Origin: Capsicum annuum
Taxonomy: Eukaryota; Streptophyta; Magnoliopsida; Solanales; Solanaceae
Length of the DNA: 64,000 bases
Direction of reading: 5' to 3'
Assembly (NCBI RefSeq): GCF_002878395.1
Contig: NC_061118.1
Span: 92,951,148-93,015,147, forward strand
Within the stretch, counting starts at the first letter, position 1. The number at the start of each line of letters is the position of its first letter. The notes under the pieces are model-generated. The model ran no database searches, had not been told where the DNA came from, and saw only the letters and a program-made list of their open reading frames with translations. The position numbers and the translations under genes are program-made. Shown piece by piece: positions 42,349-55,559 of this stretch.

Positions 42349-44600
42349 TATCACGACCCAAATTCATTGTAGTAGCACCCACACTAACTCCCAATGGGAG
42401 AACCGTCTAACCCTAAAACTGGCAAACTCATCACTTAGCTAAATAAGGTAAATTAGCTGTTTCACTTTAAATAAGATAATATCATCAATAATCTAAATGA
42501 TAAACATGCATAAATAATCGAACTCCTAAACATTCCCCAAGAATCTGAAAGTCACTGTACCAAAACACTATAAATATGAATTAAAATCAGAAACTAAGAA
42601 CTCATGTAAGCCCTAGAGATGTAGTCATCCTTGAGTTCAAATGCTATCTGCTCTACGGCCGATGTACTGCAGCAATCTCTAAAAAATGCTCCACACTCAA
42701 TAAAAAGAACAACACGTCCTAATATCAGCACTTAAGAAATAATCATGTACTGGTTGGGTCATCGGCAATCCAAAATGAGATATGAATAAAATACCATGAC
42801 TTAGTAAAGAAAGAACAACTATAAACACCTACTATGTAGCCGCACCTCAATTTTATGACACTTAGCCTTAATCAATGACATCATAGAATTCAATCAATAA
42901 GTCAAAATGGACAAAAAATTTAAGTCAATACTATGACTATTAATAAGATAAACAATATAGAGTTAAGCAAAAACTTACAATTAAACACGGACCAATCAAG
43001 GATCCATTCCAACAATAATAATGACAATAATCATGAATCCTAATTTACATAAAGAAACAAATTATATCAAGCAAATATGTAAGCCTAGTTCACTCAATGA
43101 ACCAATAGAACAAGTCGACACTTAAGTCCGGTTCACTGAAGGAACCAATATAACAAGTAACCAAATAATCAATGGTTTACTCTAGGAACCAATATAAAAT
43201 GTTAACACTTGATCCCGATTCACTTAAGGAACCAATATAACAAATAAACACATAATTCCCGATTAACTCAAGGAACCGCCACACTCACATGTACCTTGTA
43301 CATACATGTTAAGGGTCTTATGGTCGTCCATTAGCAATGACCTGGTAGGGAGGAGCTCTTATTCATGTACCAAATCCTAGACATCATGTGTCTGCTAACC
43401 TTAAACCAACCAATCCCATGAAGATGTATAAATATCAATAAGTCTCATAATAACTAGTAGATATCGCAAAAATTATAACTACAATGATATCAATAATAAC
43501 ACTTTAAAAAATTAAGCTTTTCATATAAGTTCATTGCATGTGATTAACACTTAGGTATCAAATAGTCATTCACTTTCTTTGAACATGTATTAAAACAAGC
43601 AATACTATGGAATAATTATCATGCACACATAAAATAAGTTGGATTTCAACTACATTAAACCAACACCTACCTCAATCCAAGCCCGAAATGCTCTAACAAA
43701 CTTGAGATTTTTCCTTTCTTGCAACCTTATCTTGATTGTGGTATAAACATACTAAGGTAACACATAATCAGCCAAATAAACCTAAAAATATCATGGAATA
43801 TAACCTACTTTCAAAACTCCAAGTTTAAATTCATGATCACTTTCCCTATTTTGTTGTTTTCTATCATAACTCCACCTTAATCCTACCAATTTCATGGTAA
43901 CAATAGTGAATAAATCAATGCACGAGAGTAAATTTACAATCTTTAACCAACACACAAGGGTTTTCTAACCTCCCCGAAAATTCAAAAACTAGTGATTATA
44001 GTTGTTAACAATCGAACTTTGAGTTAATAGATAAAAAAAACTTACCTTTATGAAGAGTTTGGATGAAAATTCAGTAGAATTCACCCAAAATCACCTTATC
44101 CTCTCTAAAATGTATTTTTAAAAAATGAATACTTTGGGGTATTTTCTATATTTCATGAATATACCTCTATAGTGTCCCTATCATGCTTTAGCAACCTTGC
44201 TATAGCAGGATCCGTCCTCTATGATGGAATTGACCAATATTAACTCCCGTTATAGAGGAAAAATATTTGCTATAGTGGCATAGTAGCAATGGATTGCCAT
44301 CTGTTATAGTGAGTGTAGCAATACAATAACTCAAGATTGCTCCCAATTTTTCCTTTTTTTCTACATATCCTTAAGCCTTGACATTTTGGACTAAACCCTT
44401 TATGTCAAGTTTGATATCGGGAGTTTTACTTACCCGAATTCACTTTCAAAAGATCCTATAGATTTCTTATAATATTAGCTAACATAAAAACATATTAAAT
44501 TCTTTCACATTTACCTAATTACTTTTCAAATTAACCTATATCTTATCTCACTCAAATTTTACTTAAGACTAGCTTATCTAGAAATTTCAAACTCCTAATT
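42349..44600 (-). repeat. E5 3' LTR (inner boundary uncertain)
   Basis: The outer edge is at TATCACGACCCAAATTC. The inner boundary lies between about 44400 and 44700 and was not resolved. It is non-coding and contains a run of GGTTCACT/AAGGAACCAATATAAC-like repeats at about 43090-43270. Confidence 0.6.
43085..43275. repeat. Short tandem repeats in the E5 LTR
   Basis: About four copies of a 50- to 60-bp unit containing CGGTTCACTGAAGGAACCAA-like sequence (near 43090, 43130, 43175 and 43215). Confidence 0.6.
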
Positions 44601-44739
44601 TGAGGAATACCTTAACCTAAATTTTGGCATACTGGAAATAACCATAATAATAGAAATAATCATTATAATAGTTACCAATTACCTATTATTCATATGGAAA
44701 TGATAAAACCATAAAAAGAATAAGCTGAGTTAGAAGAAA

Positions 44740-45107
44740 GAAAATTACCTGTAGCCTTAAACAATTAAGGGTACTTTTTGTCCCACATGTCCTTCTCAGT
44801 TTCTTAAATAGACCCCTCAATAGGATGATGCTTCCATTGGTCTATCATGGACTAAATTTCCTTGTTCCTCTTTTTGATCATCTCAATCAAGAATAGAAAC
44901 CGTCTCCTCCTCATCGAAAGATTCTTATCAAGTAAAATCAAATCCCATTTAATCATTTAGCCCCCATTCTAATGATATTTCTTAAGTATAAACACATGGA
45001 ACACTATATGGACCACTAAAAAACTTGATGGAATGGAAACCTATATGATACTAGTCCCACATCATTACGAGCCTCAAATAGACCTATACGTTAAACTTAT
45101 CTTTCTT
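44740..45107 (-). pseudogene. E5 integrase C-terminus and chromodomain remnant
   Basis: On the minus strand it starts at the E4 boundary with FGKKDKF (the FGKKGKLSP module of related integrases), is badly frameshifted in the middle, and near 44840-44750 encodes QWKHHPIEGS and ETEKDMWDKKYP. These match the end of a chromodomain. It continues the integrase that resumes at 52586. Confidence 0.65.
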
Positions 45108-46418
45108 CCCAAACTACAGTAGATTTTTGGCCCTTGAAAATTTCTTGACCTTTAAGCTTACTTCCTAGACTATGACTCTCCCTACGAGTCATAAGGTGTC
45201 TATATGGGTCATAGGACCCTAGTCATAAGGTGAATAATGAAGATTTTTTTTTTCAGTCTTGGCTATGAGTTGTGCCTAACAAGTCATATGGACTCTCTAC
45301 GAGTCGTAGTGTGCCTTCTATAACAAAACCAGTGTGATGGCCTAAGTTTCTACTAAGAGTTCCATTAGGTCTTTATGAGTCGTATGGTTTGTATATGAGT
45401 CATAGTGTACAACTCAAAGTGAGTCTTTACGAGTCGTATAATGGCCCATACTCACTATACTTGTGATTGCCTTAATGTGTCATACCATGGTTAAATGAAT
45501 GGGTTATGTGAAACTTGTTTTAGATTGGGATTAATAGAAGTTTTATAGCTAAGCTGTGAAAGTATGAGTCTTGAAGTACTTATGCTGGAAACTCACATTT
45601 TCCGATGTGAGGGTTGGTCTTGATAATCATATATTTATGACAAACTTATTATAAATTTTTATCTTGTATTAACATAGGGTTGGGGCATTCCCTAGTTTTC
45701 TTTGATACTTTTGGTTCGTACGACTAACACGCACAGGGGCCCTTTTAGTAGGGGAGCTGAACCCATATATCCTGTGGGTGCCTTTTTATGAGGTTAAGCT
45801 ACATATTTTAGGATAATATTTTTACTTTCATACTAAGCCTTGTTCCATATCATGACATGTTATGTTTATGTATATGTATATGCGTATAATTATGTGCATT
45901 GGTTTTGGATTATTTTAGACTATTGATCATGGCATTATTTTATCCATTCCCTGAGTTACATGCTAGCTCTCAACCTGCTAACCATCTTCAGATACTGTAT
46001 TCCCATGCGATGTAGGAATCAGAGGCACTTCTATCTTTACTATATAGTGATAGGTGATCTTGAACCATTTGTAAGCCAGTGTGAGGTCATGAGCCTTTTT
46101 CTTTTGAAAAATCATTACTTCTTGGTTTATTTTATGTCATAGACTCTTTCTCATGTTTTTTTGGCTATCATCAAGGGTTTGTACTGACTTAGATTATTTT
46201 CAGCTAATAGAGGATTTGTGAATTACTGTGGATTAGGTATTGGTTATTGACATATCTTAGATTCCTTTGAGCTTATATTTTTATATCTCATTATATACAA
46301 GGAATTCAGCCATTATTAGTGTACTATATTTTGTTTGAATAGGCAACAAGGGGTGGTCTTTAGTCTGTGACAGACTTAAGATACCCGTTATAGCTAGGCC
46401 CTAGTTTGGATCATGGCA
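45108..46418 (+). repeat. E4 5' LTR with a large internal deletion
   Basis: About 1.3 kb against 2.18 kb for the 3' LTR. The 5' copy jumps at about 45455 from the equivalent of about 50820 to that of about 51635, losing roughly 0.8 kb that includes the likely promoter region. It has iterated TACGAGTCGTA-like motifs at 45165-45450. Confidence 0.85.
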
Positions 46419-46422
46419 ATTT

Positions 46423-46435
46423 TGGTATCAGAGCC
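46423..46435 (+). promoter_or_regulatory. E4 primer-binding site (Met-tRNA)
   Basis: TGGTATCAGAGCC, four bases after the 5' LTR end. Confidence 0.95.
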
Positions 46436-46630
46436 TTGGTTCATGGTCATTGGGTGTCCACATAGCCATGTAAAACAGAGTCTCATTTATGGGTATGTAT
46501 TGCGCCAGACTTATAAGGGAAAGGCTAAGAGGTATTTAGAAATGTTTTCCTTTCTTGTTGTTCTATTTTTGAGCTATAGAGTCTAAGGTCTTGAAAACTC
46601 CCTAACCTCTAGCTAATTGCATTTGAGATC

Positions 46631-47465
46631 ATGCCTCCTTGAAGATCTAATGCTCATAGAGGCTCTTCTATCCTACTTAAGGGCAATGTGGATGGAACTC
46701 ATCCTATTTATGGGGTAAAATCCGATCTATGGTTTTGATTTTGATTTTCATTATGGAGTTCCATTGGTCTCTATCGCTCTTTCTCCAACTAGTGACACAC
46801 ATTTTTAGTAACCTCAAAAAGATATTTCTAATGCTGACTTTTACCATTTTATTCTTTTGTTGACCTAGTTAGTGGCCTCTCTGTCATGCCAGTCCGGTCC
46901 TATTAGTGGGAGGATGAATCAGGTAAAAGAAAGAGATAAACAAAGTAAGAAGATTAGATATTTAGAGCAGGGGAGGGCTCAAAAAGATAGTGGTAGAGAT
47001 AGTACGTTGTGGCATAAAAAGATGAATTAGGGGAGTTCCCATACGACTGTTTGTTCTCCTTATCATAGGTCTTTTGGTGATCGTTGCTTTTGAGTTAATA
47101 GTGAGTTTGAGGCATAGGGGGCCTAATTTTTGGCTAGTAGATCTCAGTCAACCCCACCCTATCCTCTTTATTGATTTTGTGGTTAGTTGCATCATGACTA
47201 GTGTGATGAGGGATTGAATTGGTTTTATTAGTGTGGTCAGTTCTGTCACATGCAGTGGGATTGTCCTTCAAGTGTTGCTACTTGCAGTGGGATTGTCCTT
47301 CAAGTTTTGCTACTGAACCTAATAAGGTTTTGTTTTTTTCTTCTTCATCCCCAGCATCCAAGGGTACTACTTCTAGTACCGACATTAGTCGGAACTGTCT
47401 CTATGCTCTTGCCACCCATCAAAAATCTAAGACGTCTCCTGAAGTTGTCATTGGTATATTGTAGC
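46631..47465 (+). pseudogene. E4 gag, shortened
   Basis: Begins MPP, then a stop, then RSNAHRGSS. Most of the capsid domain is missing. The C-terminal part shows basic/Gln-rich sequence and a zinc-knuckle remnant near 47230-47275 (CGQFCHMQWDCP, preceded by a stop). A 32-bp tandem duplication (47251-47282 and 47283-47314) within the knuckle shifts the frame. The tail SRNCLYALATHQ is the normal end of this gag family. Confidence 0.75.
47251..47314 (+). repeat. 32-bp tandem duplication in E4 gag
   Basis: TGCAGTGGGATTGTCCTTCA plus 12 bases is repeated directly with one mismatch. The unit is not a multiple of three, so the frame is broken. Confidence 0.95.
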
Positions 47466-47499
47466 TTTCTTCTCATAATGTAATTATCTACCTGATCTG

Positions 47500-47950
47500 A
47501 GGCTACTCTCTTTTATGTGACCCCATATTTGGTTGTTCATTTTGGTTTTGACTTTAAGTGTATTTTTGATCCCTTTTCTGTGTCTAGCCAGATGGGTGAT
47601 TCTGTTGTGGCTAGAAAGGTCTATAGGGGCTATGTGGTATCTATCTGTGATCGGGATACATTGTTCGATCTGATACAGTTGGATATGTTAGATGTTGATG
47701 TCTCATGGGGAATGTATTGACTTCACTCGTGCTATGCTTCTCCTAACTGTCGAACCTACAAGGTCAGTTTCTAATTCACAAATATACCTATGATTGAGTG
47801 GAGAAGTAGTTCCCTAGTACCTAATGGAAGGTTCATTCCATATCTTAGAGCCCAAAAAATAATTTCCAAGAGGCATTTTTACCAACTAGTTTGGGTTAAG
47901 GATTCTAATTCTGAGGGTCCCTCTTTGCAATCTATTCCTATATTAGTGAG
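47500..47950 (+). pseudogene. E4 aspartic protease-like region
   Basis: Reads TPYLVVHFGFDFKCIFDPFS, then GDSVVARKVYRGY and LIQLDMLDVDVSWGMY, the second protease motif with changes. A following open piece at 47790-47993 carries FIPYLRAQKIISKRHFYQLV, as in related elements. The D-S/T-G site is not seen. Confidence 0.7.
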
Positions 47951-48255
47951 TTCCCTGGATTGTTCCCTGATGATCCACTTGTATTCCTCCTGATAGGGAA
48001 ATAGATTTTGGGATTGATATCATCCTAGATACCCATCCTATCTCTATCCCTTACTATGGAATGACTCTGACTAGGTTGAAAGAGCTTAAGGATTAGTTGA
48101 AAGATCTTTTTGATAAGGGTTTTATCTATCCTAGGGTATCTTTATGGGATGCTTCTGTGCTTTTATGCATGAGAAAGATACATTTCTTCGGATGTGTATG
48201 GACTATCGGTAGTTAAATAGGGTTATTTTGAAGAAGAATATGCTAGTGGACCATA
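47950..48255 (+). pseudogene. E4 reverse transcriptase, N-terminal stub
   Basis: The readable segments are EIDFGIDIILDTHPISIPYY, RLKELKD, then a stop in place of Gln, LKDLFDKGFIYPRVSLWDAS and a decayed MCxDYR region. It stops after sequence like ILKKK at about 48245. No YxDD box follows. Confidence 0.8.
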
Positions 48256-50396
48256 ATTAAGTCAAATAAGGAATTTAGGGTGACCTCTTTATTTGATAGA
48301 CTTGCCTACTATGTAGAATTATTTATTAGTGGTGTATGATTGTTACCAGACACTAAGTTTGAGCTCTAGGTATCGGTTATGGTGATGATAGTGTAGATAA
48401 AGGATAGTGAAGCAAGAGTCATGGGAGTGAATTAGCAGGTTTGGTTTGATGTGTGAAAGAGATTAGGTTGATAACTTGTGGAATAGAAGAGTAGGTAATT
48501 ATGAGATATACCAAAGGTCTATTATTAATACATAGAGTTGGGGCTAAGTCACTAGGTGGTAAAGAGTGTTAAGTCAATAAGGATATGATTAAACCCTGGT
48601 AGCATCTTGTTAAATGAGATTTCGAGTATGTAGGTGCTAGGTGCGCCTCATGTATATTATTAAACGTCGTAGTATGGAGAAGGCTAGGGAGTATTATATG
48701 GTGACTTTTAGAACTAAATAGAGGAGAACATAGATAGATGATGTGAACCATTGGTATAGTTTTTATAAATGTATTAGGTTATGAGGTTATGAAATTAGAG
48801 GTTTGATGCTAGTGTACTAAGGAGTGAAAAAAGTGTGGATGTGCATACTTATGAGAGGGTGCCTCACAGGGTGATAACTTTAGCTACAGATTAAGATTTG
48901 TATCCCTAAAGGGTAGTGTCTTCATACTATAGATCTTCGGGGGAAGTGTGAACTAAGGCTGATCATAAATTTTTCTTATGGTGGTGAGTTTCAAGGAAAA
49001 GCCATGATAAATCTACTCTTCTTCTAGTAAATTCCTTTTACTTTTGTTTAAGAGGACATTACACTAATGTCGTATGTATACAGATTGTGCCTATGCCTAA
49101 GGTTTGACTTCTCTATGAAACCTATGTCCATGCTACAACCGTTGAACTAGAAACGATAACTATTTTCGAAAATCCAAACTTCCTAGTATTCAAGCTCTAG
49201 GGTATGAAGCTTGTGATCCATAAATTCATATCCCATTTTATCCGTAGTTCTAAGGAAACTATGCATTTTATTTACTACTGATTTATTTTATGTCATTTCC
49301 TGGTCCAAAGTTATTCTATTTATGTAGACTCACGACCATTCGTAGTCCTTAAAATGAGGGGCAATAGTTTTAATCGGTAGTCGCTATCTTATTTCATGAA
49401 TATATAAGTCTCAGCTTTATGTTATGTGACCCATGATTTTTGTACTCGTGTTTCTCACTTTTTCTAATCCGAATAACTCATGTGATGTTATTTTTATTGT
49501 GAGACGACCCTATATTCATGATCTAGGTGGTTTCTATGAGGTATTTCATGCCTATAATATTATGTATTATTTCCTGGGTATCACTTCGAATAGTACGACT
49601 GATATGAGTAGTAATTGAGAACTAACCCTACCATCCTTGATGTTTGTACTCTAGTTTTGCAGTGACCCTTCTTTTGGTTGTATGGTAGTGGCTATGAAAG
49701 TGTAGTAATTATCTCTATAAGGGAGTGGATGTAAGGCCATAGATGAGAGTGGAAAAGTAAGATAGATTTTTATTATATGAAATAATTAAAAAGAGGAGAT
49801 GGGGTGAAACCTTTGTTATAGTGATCAAAGTTGGGAAATCCATAAAGAGGGTGTACGAAAAATGGGTGCAAATGGTGTGATTGATAGATACAACTGTGGT
49901 AATACGTGGATAGTACTACCCAATTTAAGAACTATGGTTATTTTGTTATAATGATGAAATAGAGTGGTAACACTAGAGGGGTGTGAAGTACAGTGTCCCA
50001 TAGATTACGCTAGTACCTTTAGCTCCAAGTTAGGCCTTGACATGGAAGACATATGCAATTATACTTAGGCTCTTCTAGTTATACGTTTCATAGGGGAATT
50101 ATGAGATTGAAATGTTGGAGAGTTGTGTTCATAACTGAAAGCATATTAGGGAGCATGGTTATATTTAAGAGTTATTAAGTGCTTTACCTGGGGTGGAAGA
50201 AATAGCTTAGGAAGAGGGAGAGGACATAAACTCAAAACATCCATTTTTATTCCCTGCTTTGGGTAATCGTGCTTAACGTATGTGTATTTCCCTAACATCT
50301 TTGTTTTCTGTCTTTGTTAAAGGTAAGTGCGGTTGTACTCAACATTAAATCATGATAATGGATGCTTTAACCCATCATTTGAGGATGAATGATCCT
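48256..50396 (+). other. E4 interior without recognisable coding
   Basis: About 2.1 kb between the RT stub and the polypurine tract. No RT palm, RNase H or integrase motif was found in any frame. Short open frames here show no family features. It may be unrelated sequence captured by the element or extremely decayed pol. Confidence 0.6.
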
Positions 50397-50409
50397 GGGG
50401 GGAGGGGGA
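50397..50409 (+). promoter_or_regulatory. E4 polypurine tract
   Basis: GGGGGGAGGGGGA directly precedes the 3' LTR start TGAAACTACTAG. Confidence 0.85.
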
Positions 50410-52585
50410 TGAAACTACTAGATTTTTGGCCCTTGAAAATTTCTTGACTTTTGAGCTTACTGCCCAGACTACAACTCTTGCTATGAGTCGAAAGGTGTCT
50501 ATACGGGTCAAAGAACCTTAATTGTTGGCTGACCAATGAAGATTCCCTTTTTTTTTCTACATTGGCTATGAGTTGTGCCTAACGTGTTGTATGGACTCTC
50601 TATGAGTCGTAGTGTAACTTCCATAATGAAACTAGTGTGATGGCCCAAGTTTCTTCTTAGGGTATGATTATGTCCTTACGAGTTGTATGGTCAGAATATG
50701 AGTCATATTTCATGACTCGTAAGGTAACTAGTGAAGGGTTCCTGAGCTACTTCCTTGACTATGACTCGTGGTGACGAGTCATAGTAAGTCCTTATGAGTC
50801 GTATAGTGACCCGTAGTCACAGGCAATAATTTTTCAGCTTTTAATTAAGGGTACTTTGGACATGTCTCCTTTTCCCCAATAATAACTAGTGAATTAAAAC
50901 CCTATTTGAGACCCCATTATCCTACATAACCCAATAAAAAATAACACTCAAAACTCTCTAAAGCAGAAACACTTAGGGTTTCCCAAGGCCCACAATTAGA
51001 GCTTCCAAGGGCTGAGTTCTCTCCATAATTGTGATACTTTCAGGCATATGACTCTACCCTTAAACTTATTTTCCTTAAATAATATATATTAAATGATTAT
51101 TGATATGAAATTGAACGTGGGTTTTGACAAAGGGTTGAGGGTTTTGGCATGGTTGAGTCTTAAATTATTTTCCCATGATTATTATAAACTATTTATGTTT
51201 TGAATTGAATGTTTTCGAACTAATAGGGTGCATGGATATGGGAATTAGAATGGGGGTCAAGGTATTCCCCCAATTTGATGATTTTTGTATTGAAATTGGT
51301 TTGGAAGTTGTGTTCCCTAAATCCATTGGTGAAATAGGTTTTGAAATATGGTTTGTCACATGATTTGACATTACTTACCCACACTATGGCATTGCATAAT
51401 TTCTTAAAGGGTTAACCATGGATTTTGAAGGCCTTGTTAGCCGTATTTTGACAGAGATTAAAACCTCATGGGTCATGGTATTCACCTAAGTGGATTTGAT
51501 AAACTAAAAATGGGTCGAGGCATTCCTCAAACTTGATTTAATGAACAAAGGGGGCCGTGGCTTTCCCTTAAGATGATGGAATGTAATTAAAGTGGCATAA
51601 GTGTAAGCTTGCAAGTGTAAGGGTATAACGATACCTGTGCTTGCCTTAATGCATCATTCCATGGTTAAATAAATGGGTTATATGAAACTTATTTTAAATT
51701 AGGCTTAATAGGGGTTATGTAGTTAAGCTGTGATGGTGTGAGTCTTAAAGGACTTGTATTGGAAACTGACGTTTGATGAAGTGAGGGCTGTTCTTGATGA
51801 CCGTGTAGTTATTACACACTTATTATAAAATTTTATCTTGGATTGACGTGGGGTTGGGGAATTCCCTGGACTTCTTTGATACCTTCTATTCGTGCGACTA
51901 ACACGCACCGGGGCTCTTTCAGCAGGGGAGCTGAATCGATATATGTTACGGGTGCCTTTTAATGATGGTTGAGCTGTGTAGTCCAGGCTAATATTTTTAA
52001 TTGCATGCTAAGGCTTGTTCCATATCCCGGTATGTTATAATTATGTATGCATATATGTATATAATTGTGTGCATTGGTTTTGGATGATTTTAGTCTTTTG
52101 ATCATGGCATTATTTTATCCCCTTCCTGAGTTATATGCTAGTGCTCAACCCACTAATTATCTATGGATGCTGTATCCCCATGTGATGCAAGAATCGGACA
52201 CACCTCTGTCTTTCCTACACACTGATAGGTGATCTTAAACCATTTGTGAGTCATCTTAAAGTAGTGAGCCTCCTATTTCCAGAAGGTTGTTACTTCTTGG
52301 TTTATTTTATGTCATAGAATATTTCTCATGGTTGCTAGTATCAGGGGTATGCCCGTCTTAGATTGATTTTGGTTAGTAGAGGCTTTGTGGATTACTGTGG
52401 ATTGGGTATTGGTTACTGAATATCTTAGATTCCCTTTGGGATTATGTTTTCTTATATTATTATATGTTTGGAATTTAGCAACTATTAGTGTATTATGCTT
52501 TATTTGACAAGGAAAGAGGGGATTGTCTTCGATCCACGACGGATTGAGATACTAGTCACGGCCAGGCTTGGTTTGGGTTGTGACA
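50410..52585 (+). repeat. E4 3' LTR
   Basis: 2176 bp, TGAAAC..TGTGACA, full length compared with the 5' copy. It has TACGAGTCGTA-like iterations at 50470-50815. The open frame at 51175-51363 is LTR sequence. Confidence 0.9.
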
Positions 52586-53711
52586 ATAACTCCCTTCTTA
52601 CGAGACTTTCAAAAATACTTGTTCACTGGGTTTGAATGGCATGTTCATTGTTTTATTTTTTTGTATATTCCTTTTTTCCTGCTCTGGGTTGCCAACAACT
52701 TTCTTTGGAAGAACCTTACCTTTTTCTAAGCTTGCTTTACCAAGTCTATTCCCAAAGGTTTCACATTATTAACATTGAACTATCATATAGATGATCAACA
52801 CCTCCTCTCATAGATTACTTCGAATAAAGCTATATCAATACTAGAATGGTAACTATTATTGTATGAAAACTCGCACAATAATAGGAACTTAACCCAATGA
52901 CCACCAAAGTCAATAACACAGTCCCTTAGCATATCCTTAAGAACCTGAATAGTCCATTCTATCTGTCGATCAGTCTGAGGATGCAAAATAGTGCTAAAAT
53001 CTAAGTACCCATCTTCTCATGTAGCATGTCCCAAAACATAGAGTTGAATTGTGTACCTCTATCACAAATGATGGAAATTGGCACCCCATGTAGCCTTAAT
53101 ATCTCCTTGATATAAATCTTGGGTAATTACTTTGAGTCGTAATCAACTGTAACTAGGGTAGAATAAGCTGACTTGGTCAACCTGTCTACTATGACACAAA
53201 TTGAGTCATGGTACCCCAAGATCTTGGAAAGACCTACTATGACGTCCACAACTATTCTCTCCTACTTTTACTTAGGAATGTACATCCCCTAAAGTATACC
53301 TTTAGCCCTTTGATGTTCATGTTTTACCCACTGAAATTATGACACTTAGACATATATTTAAATAGATCTCTCTTCATCCCGAGCCACCAATAGAGTTGTC
53401 TCAAGTCATAACACATCTTGGTTGTATCTAGACAAATAGAGTATCGAGAACCATGAACTTTTTCAAGCAAGCCTTGAATTAAATCACCAACTTGGGGCAC
53501 ACACATCCCTCACCATCAACATCCGACATGCATCAATTGTGGCATTCCAAGCTTCACTACATATTACCTTATCTCAAAGTTTATTTAACTTCCTATATTC
53601 AATATCTAGCCTTAATCTAATTAATGAATAATGACCTTACTTCTAAATAGACAACACTCCACCCCTTTAAAAATACCTAACTATATAAATTGAGATTCTA
53701 GAGTCTGAATC
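52586..53711 (-). pseudogene. E5 integrase, central part
   Basis: The zinc module is at 53506-53324: CVPQVGDLIQGLLEKVHGSR, YSICLDTTKMCYDLRQLYWW, and KCHNFSG, where one Cys of CxxC is lost. The core C-terminal part is at 52986-52795: HPQTDRQIEWTIQVLKDMLR (Glu present) and YNNSYHSSID. The region between is broken by stops. It continues at 45107 across E4 and at 58088 across the solo LTR. Confidence 0.8.
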
Positions 53712-55559
53712 TATAATGACCCTCCAGGTCATTTCCTTGGTTTGTATGCTTTTCTAGCATATTGAGCCTTTTTATAATGGTTGCAAGTTATTTATAACTT
53801 TTCAAAACTGTCGTTTCGGTGGTCGAACTATTTGTTTGGATCTTAGGGTTATTTTCATATTTTAGAGCTTTTGCTGGTTAGAATTTGGGCTCGAATCAAA
53901 AATCCTAGTAGATGGACTCAAATAATAAATCTACCTATGCCAAGAGCTCTGGAATGTAAATTTTAGGCTGGGAAGACCTTTGGTTTGGTCCTAATAGACC
54001 CAAGCTCATTTTGACCTACTGTTCGAATAGTCAAGAAATTGGAAATTAAGGTGTAGGACCCAAAGTTGGTTGAAACAACCTCAAATAGAAAATCCAAGTG
54101 TGCTATTGAGTATAAAAAATCAAATTTTGTATGGTTTCATAGTTTGTTTACCTATACGAGGTTTCAAATAAATCTCGAGGGCTTGATGGGAACATGGAAA
54201 TTCTAAGTCCATTATTGTCAGCTGGTACATGACGATCACCAAACAAGGATCGCGATCACAATACACTTGTAAATCAAGGTAGTTAAATCATAGAGAAGGA
54301 CAACAATTTTGACTCGATGTGAAGTCACAAAGTTGGTGCGATCGAACACCTGCTAGTCATGATAGCAAATTCTGATTACCTAGCCTAGTTATATAAAGCC
54401 CCCCTTTCCATAATTTTAGCACATTATTCACCTATTTCTTGAGAGCTAAAATCCTAAAAGGGAGGAAAAGCTTGGGATTAATCTTGTAGATGATTTTGGG
54501 AGCTTGGTTATCCATTATTTCATGATTTCTCATTGAATTCATGGTAAGATTCCTTCAATTTCTTGATAAATTCATAGAAATTAGGGCTTTGAATTCTTAA
54601 AATATAAGGGTTGATTTCAGACCCGATTTGTGCTATGTTTGTGCTCAACTTTTGAAACCTTGTGCTTCGAGGGACCTCATGATGTTTTTTATTTTTGGAT
54701 TCCATTAACGAGCCCCACAAGTTTGTTCTTGATCCAAAATCTGTCCCAACCCTTAATGTGGAAATATGGGTCTTGGTTTACTCCTAATAATGCATAGATT
54801 ACAATTTTGATAGCATAGCAGTATTTTGATATCGTGGAGTGAAGACGAATAATTTAGGCATGATTTAAGTATTTGCAGTGCAGCTTTGAGGTAGGCTTCT
54901 GTCTACTATTCTTCATAAGATAATGTGTGTTATATTTTGCATATAAATGTGAATTCTAAGTTTGATTATGGGGAGAACACCATGACTTAATCTTGATTAT
55001 TTGAGTTTGGAGGTTAGATGAGGGATTTGACCCATAAGGAGAAATACTTGTTATATTTTTAAAACCCTATTGTCGTATTTATAGATTGAGCTTATTTATA
55101 GAATGGATATGATATGATGCTAGGTTTGGTATGTTGTTTAAGTGTTGGAAGCATGGTTAGTATGATTAAGCTTGTTCTGGCTATTTTAGTGATCATGAAA
55201 TCATAATTTAGGTGAAATTGACTTAATTGCTCACGTTCTAGGTGGAATTCCTTGGTTAGGATTAATTATTTCTTATGTACTATCTAGAAATCAATTTAGA
55301 TACCTTGGCATAGTCTGGGGTATAATTTGACTAAATATATAATTCAAGGATTAAAAGTTGGTTCTTCCAGCCCACTTTAGGCCAAGACTTGTGTTAGCCC
55401 TTGGGGACTTATGTTTGCATGTTAGACATAGTTAACACTTTTGAGCCTTTAGTATACAGATACTTTATGACTTGGTGAATGATGATGGTTTTTCCGAATT
55501 ACGATTAACGTATTGTAGCTATGATATGGATTTCAGACTTGATTTATGATATGGTCCTT

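Larger units (their letters stand above)
45108..52585 (+). mobile_element. E4: pol-deleted Ty3/gypsy element inserted in E5 integrase
   Basis: The 5' LTR is about 45108-46418, the Met-tRNA primer site 46423-46435, the polypurine tract 50397-50409 and the 3' LTR 50410-52585. The interior has a shortened gag, a protease-like region and only the N-terminal RT (to about 48255). About 2.1 kb without recognisable coding follows before the polypurine tract. It lacks RT catalytic core, RNase H and integrase, so it is non-autonomous. E5 integrase sequence lies on both sides on the minus strand, which shows insertion into E5. Confidence 0.85.

Noticed and set aside
43085..43275. CRISPR-like array of short repeats
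   Set aside because: The units are diverged and contiguous within a plant LTR and lack regular unique spacers.
49433..49618. 61-codon frame and similar frames at 45960-46142, 57838-58053 and 63218-63424
   Set aside because: Each lies in LTR or non-coding element sequence, and none shows protein-family features.
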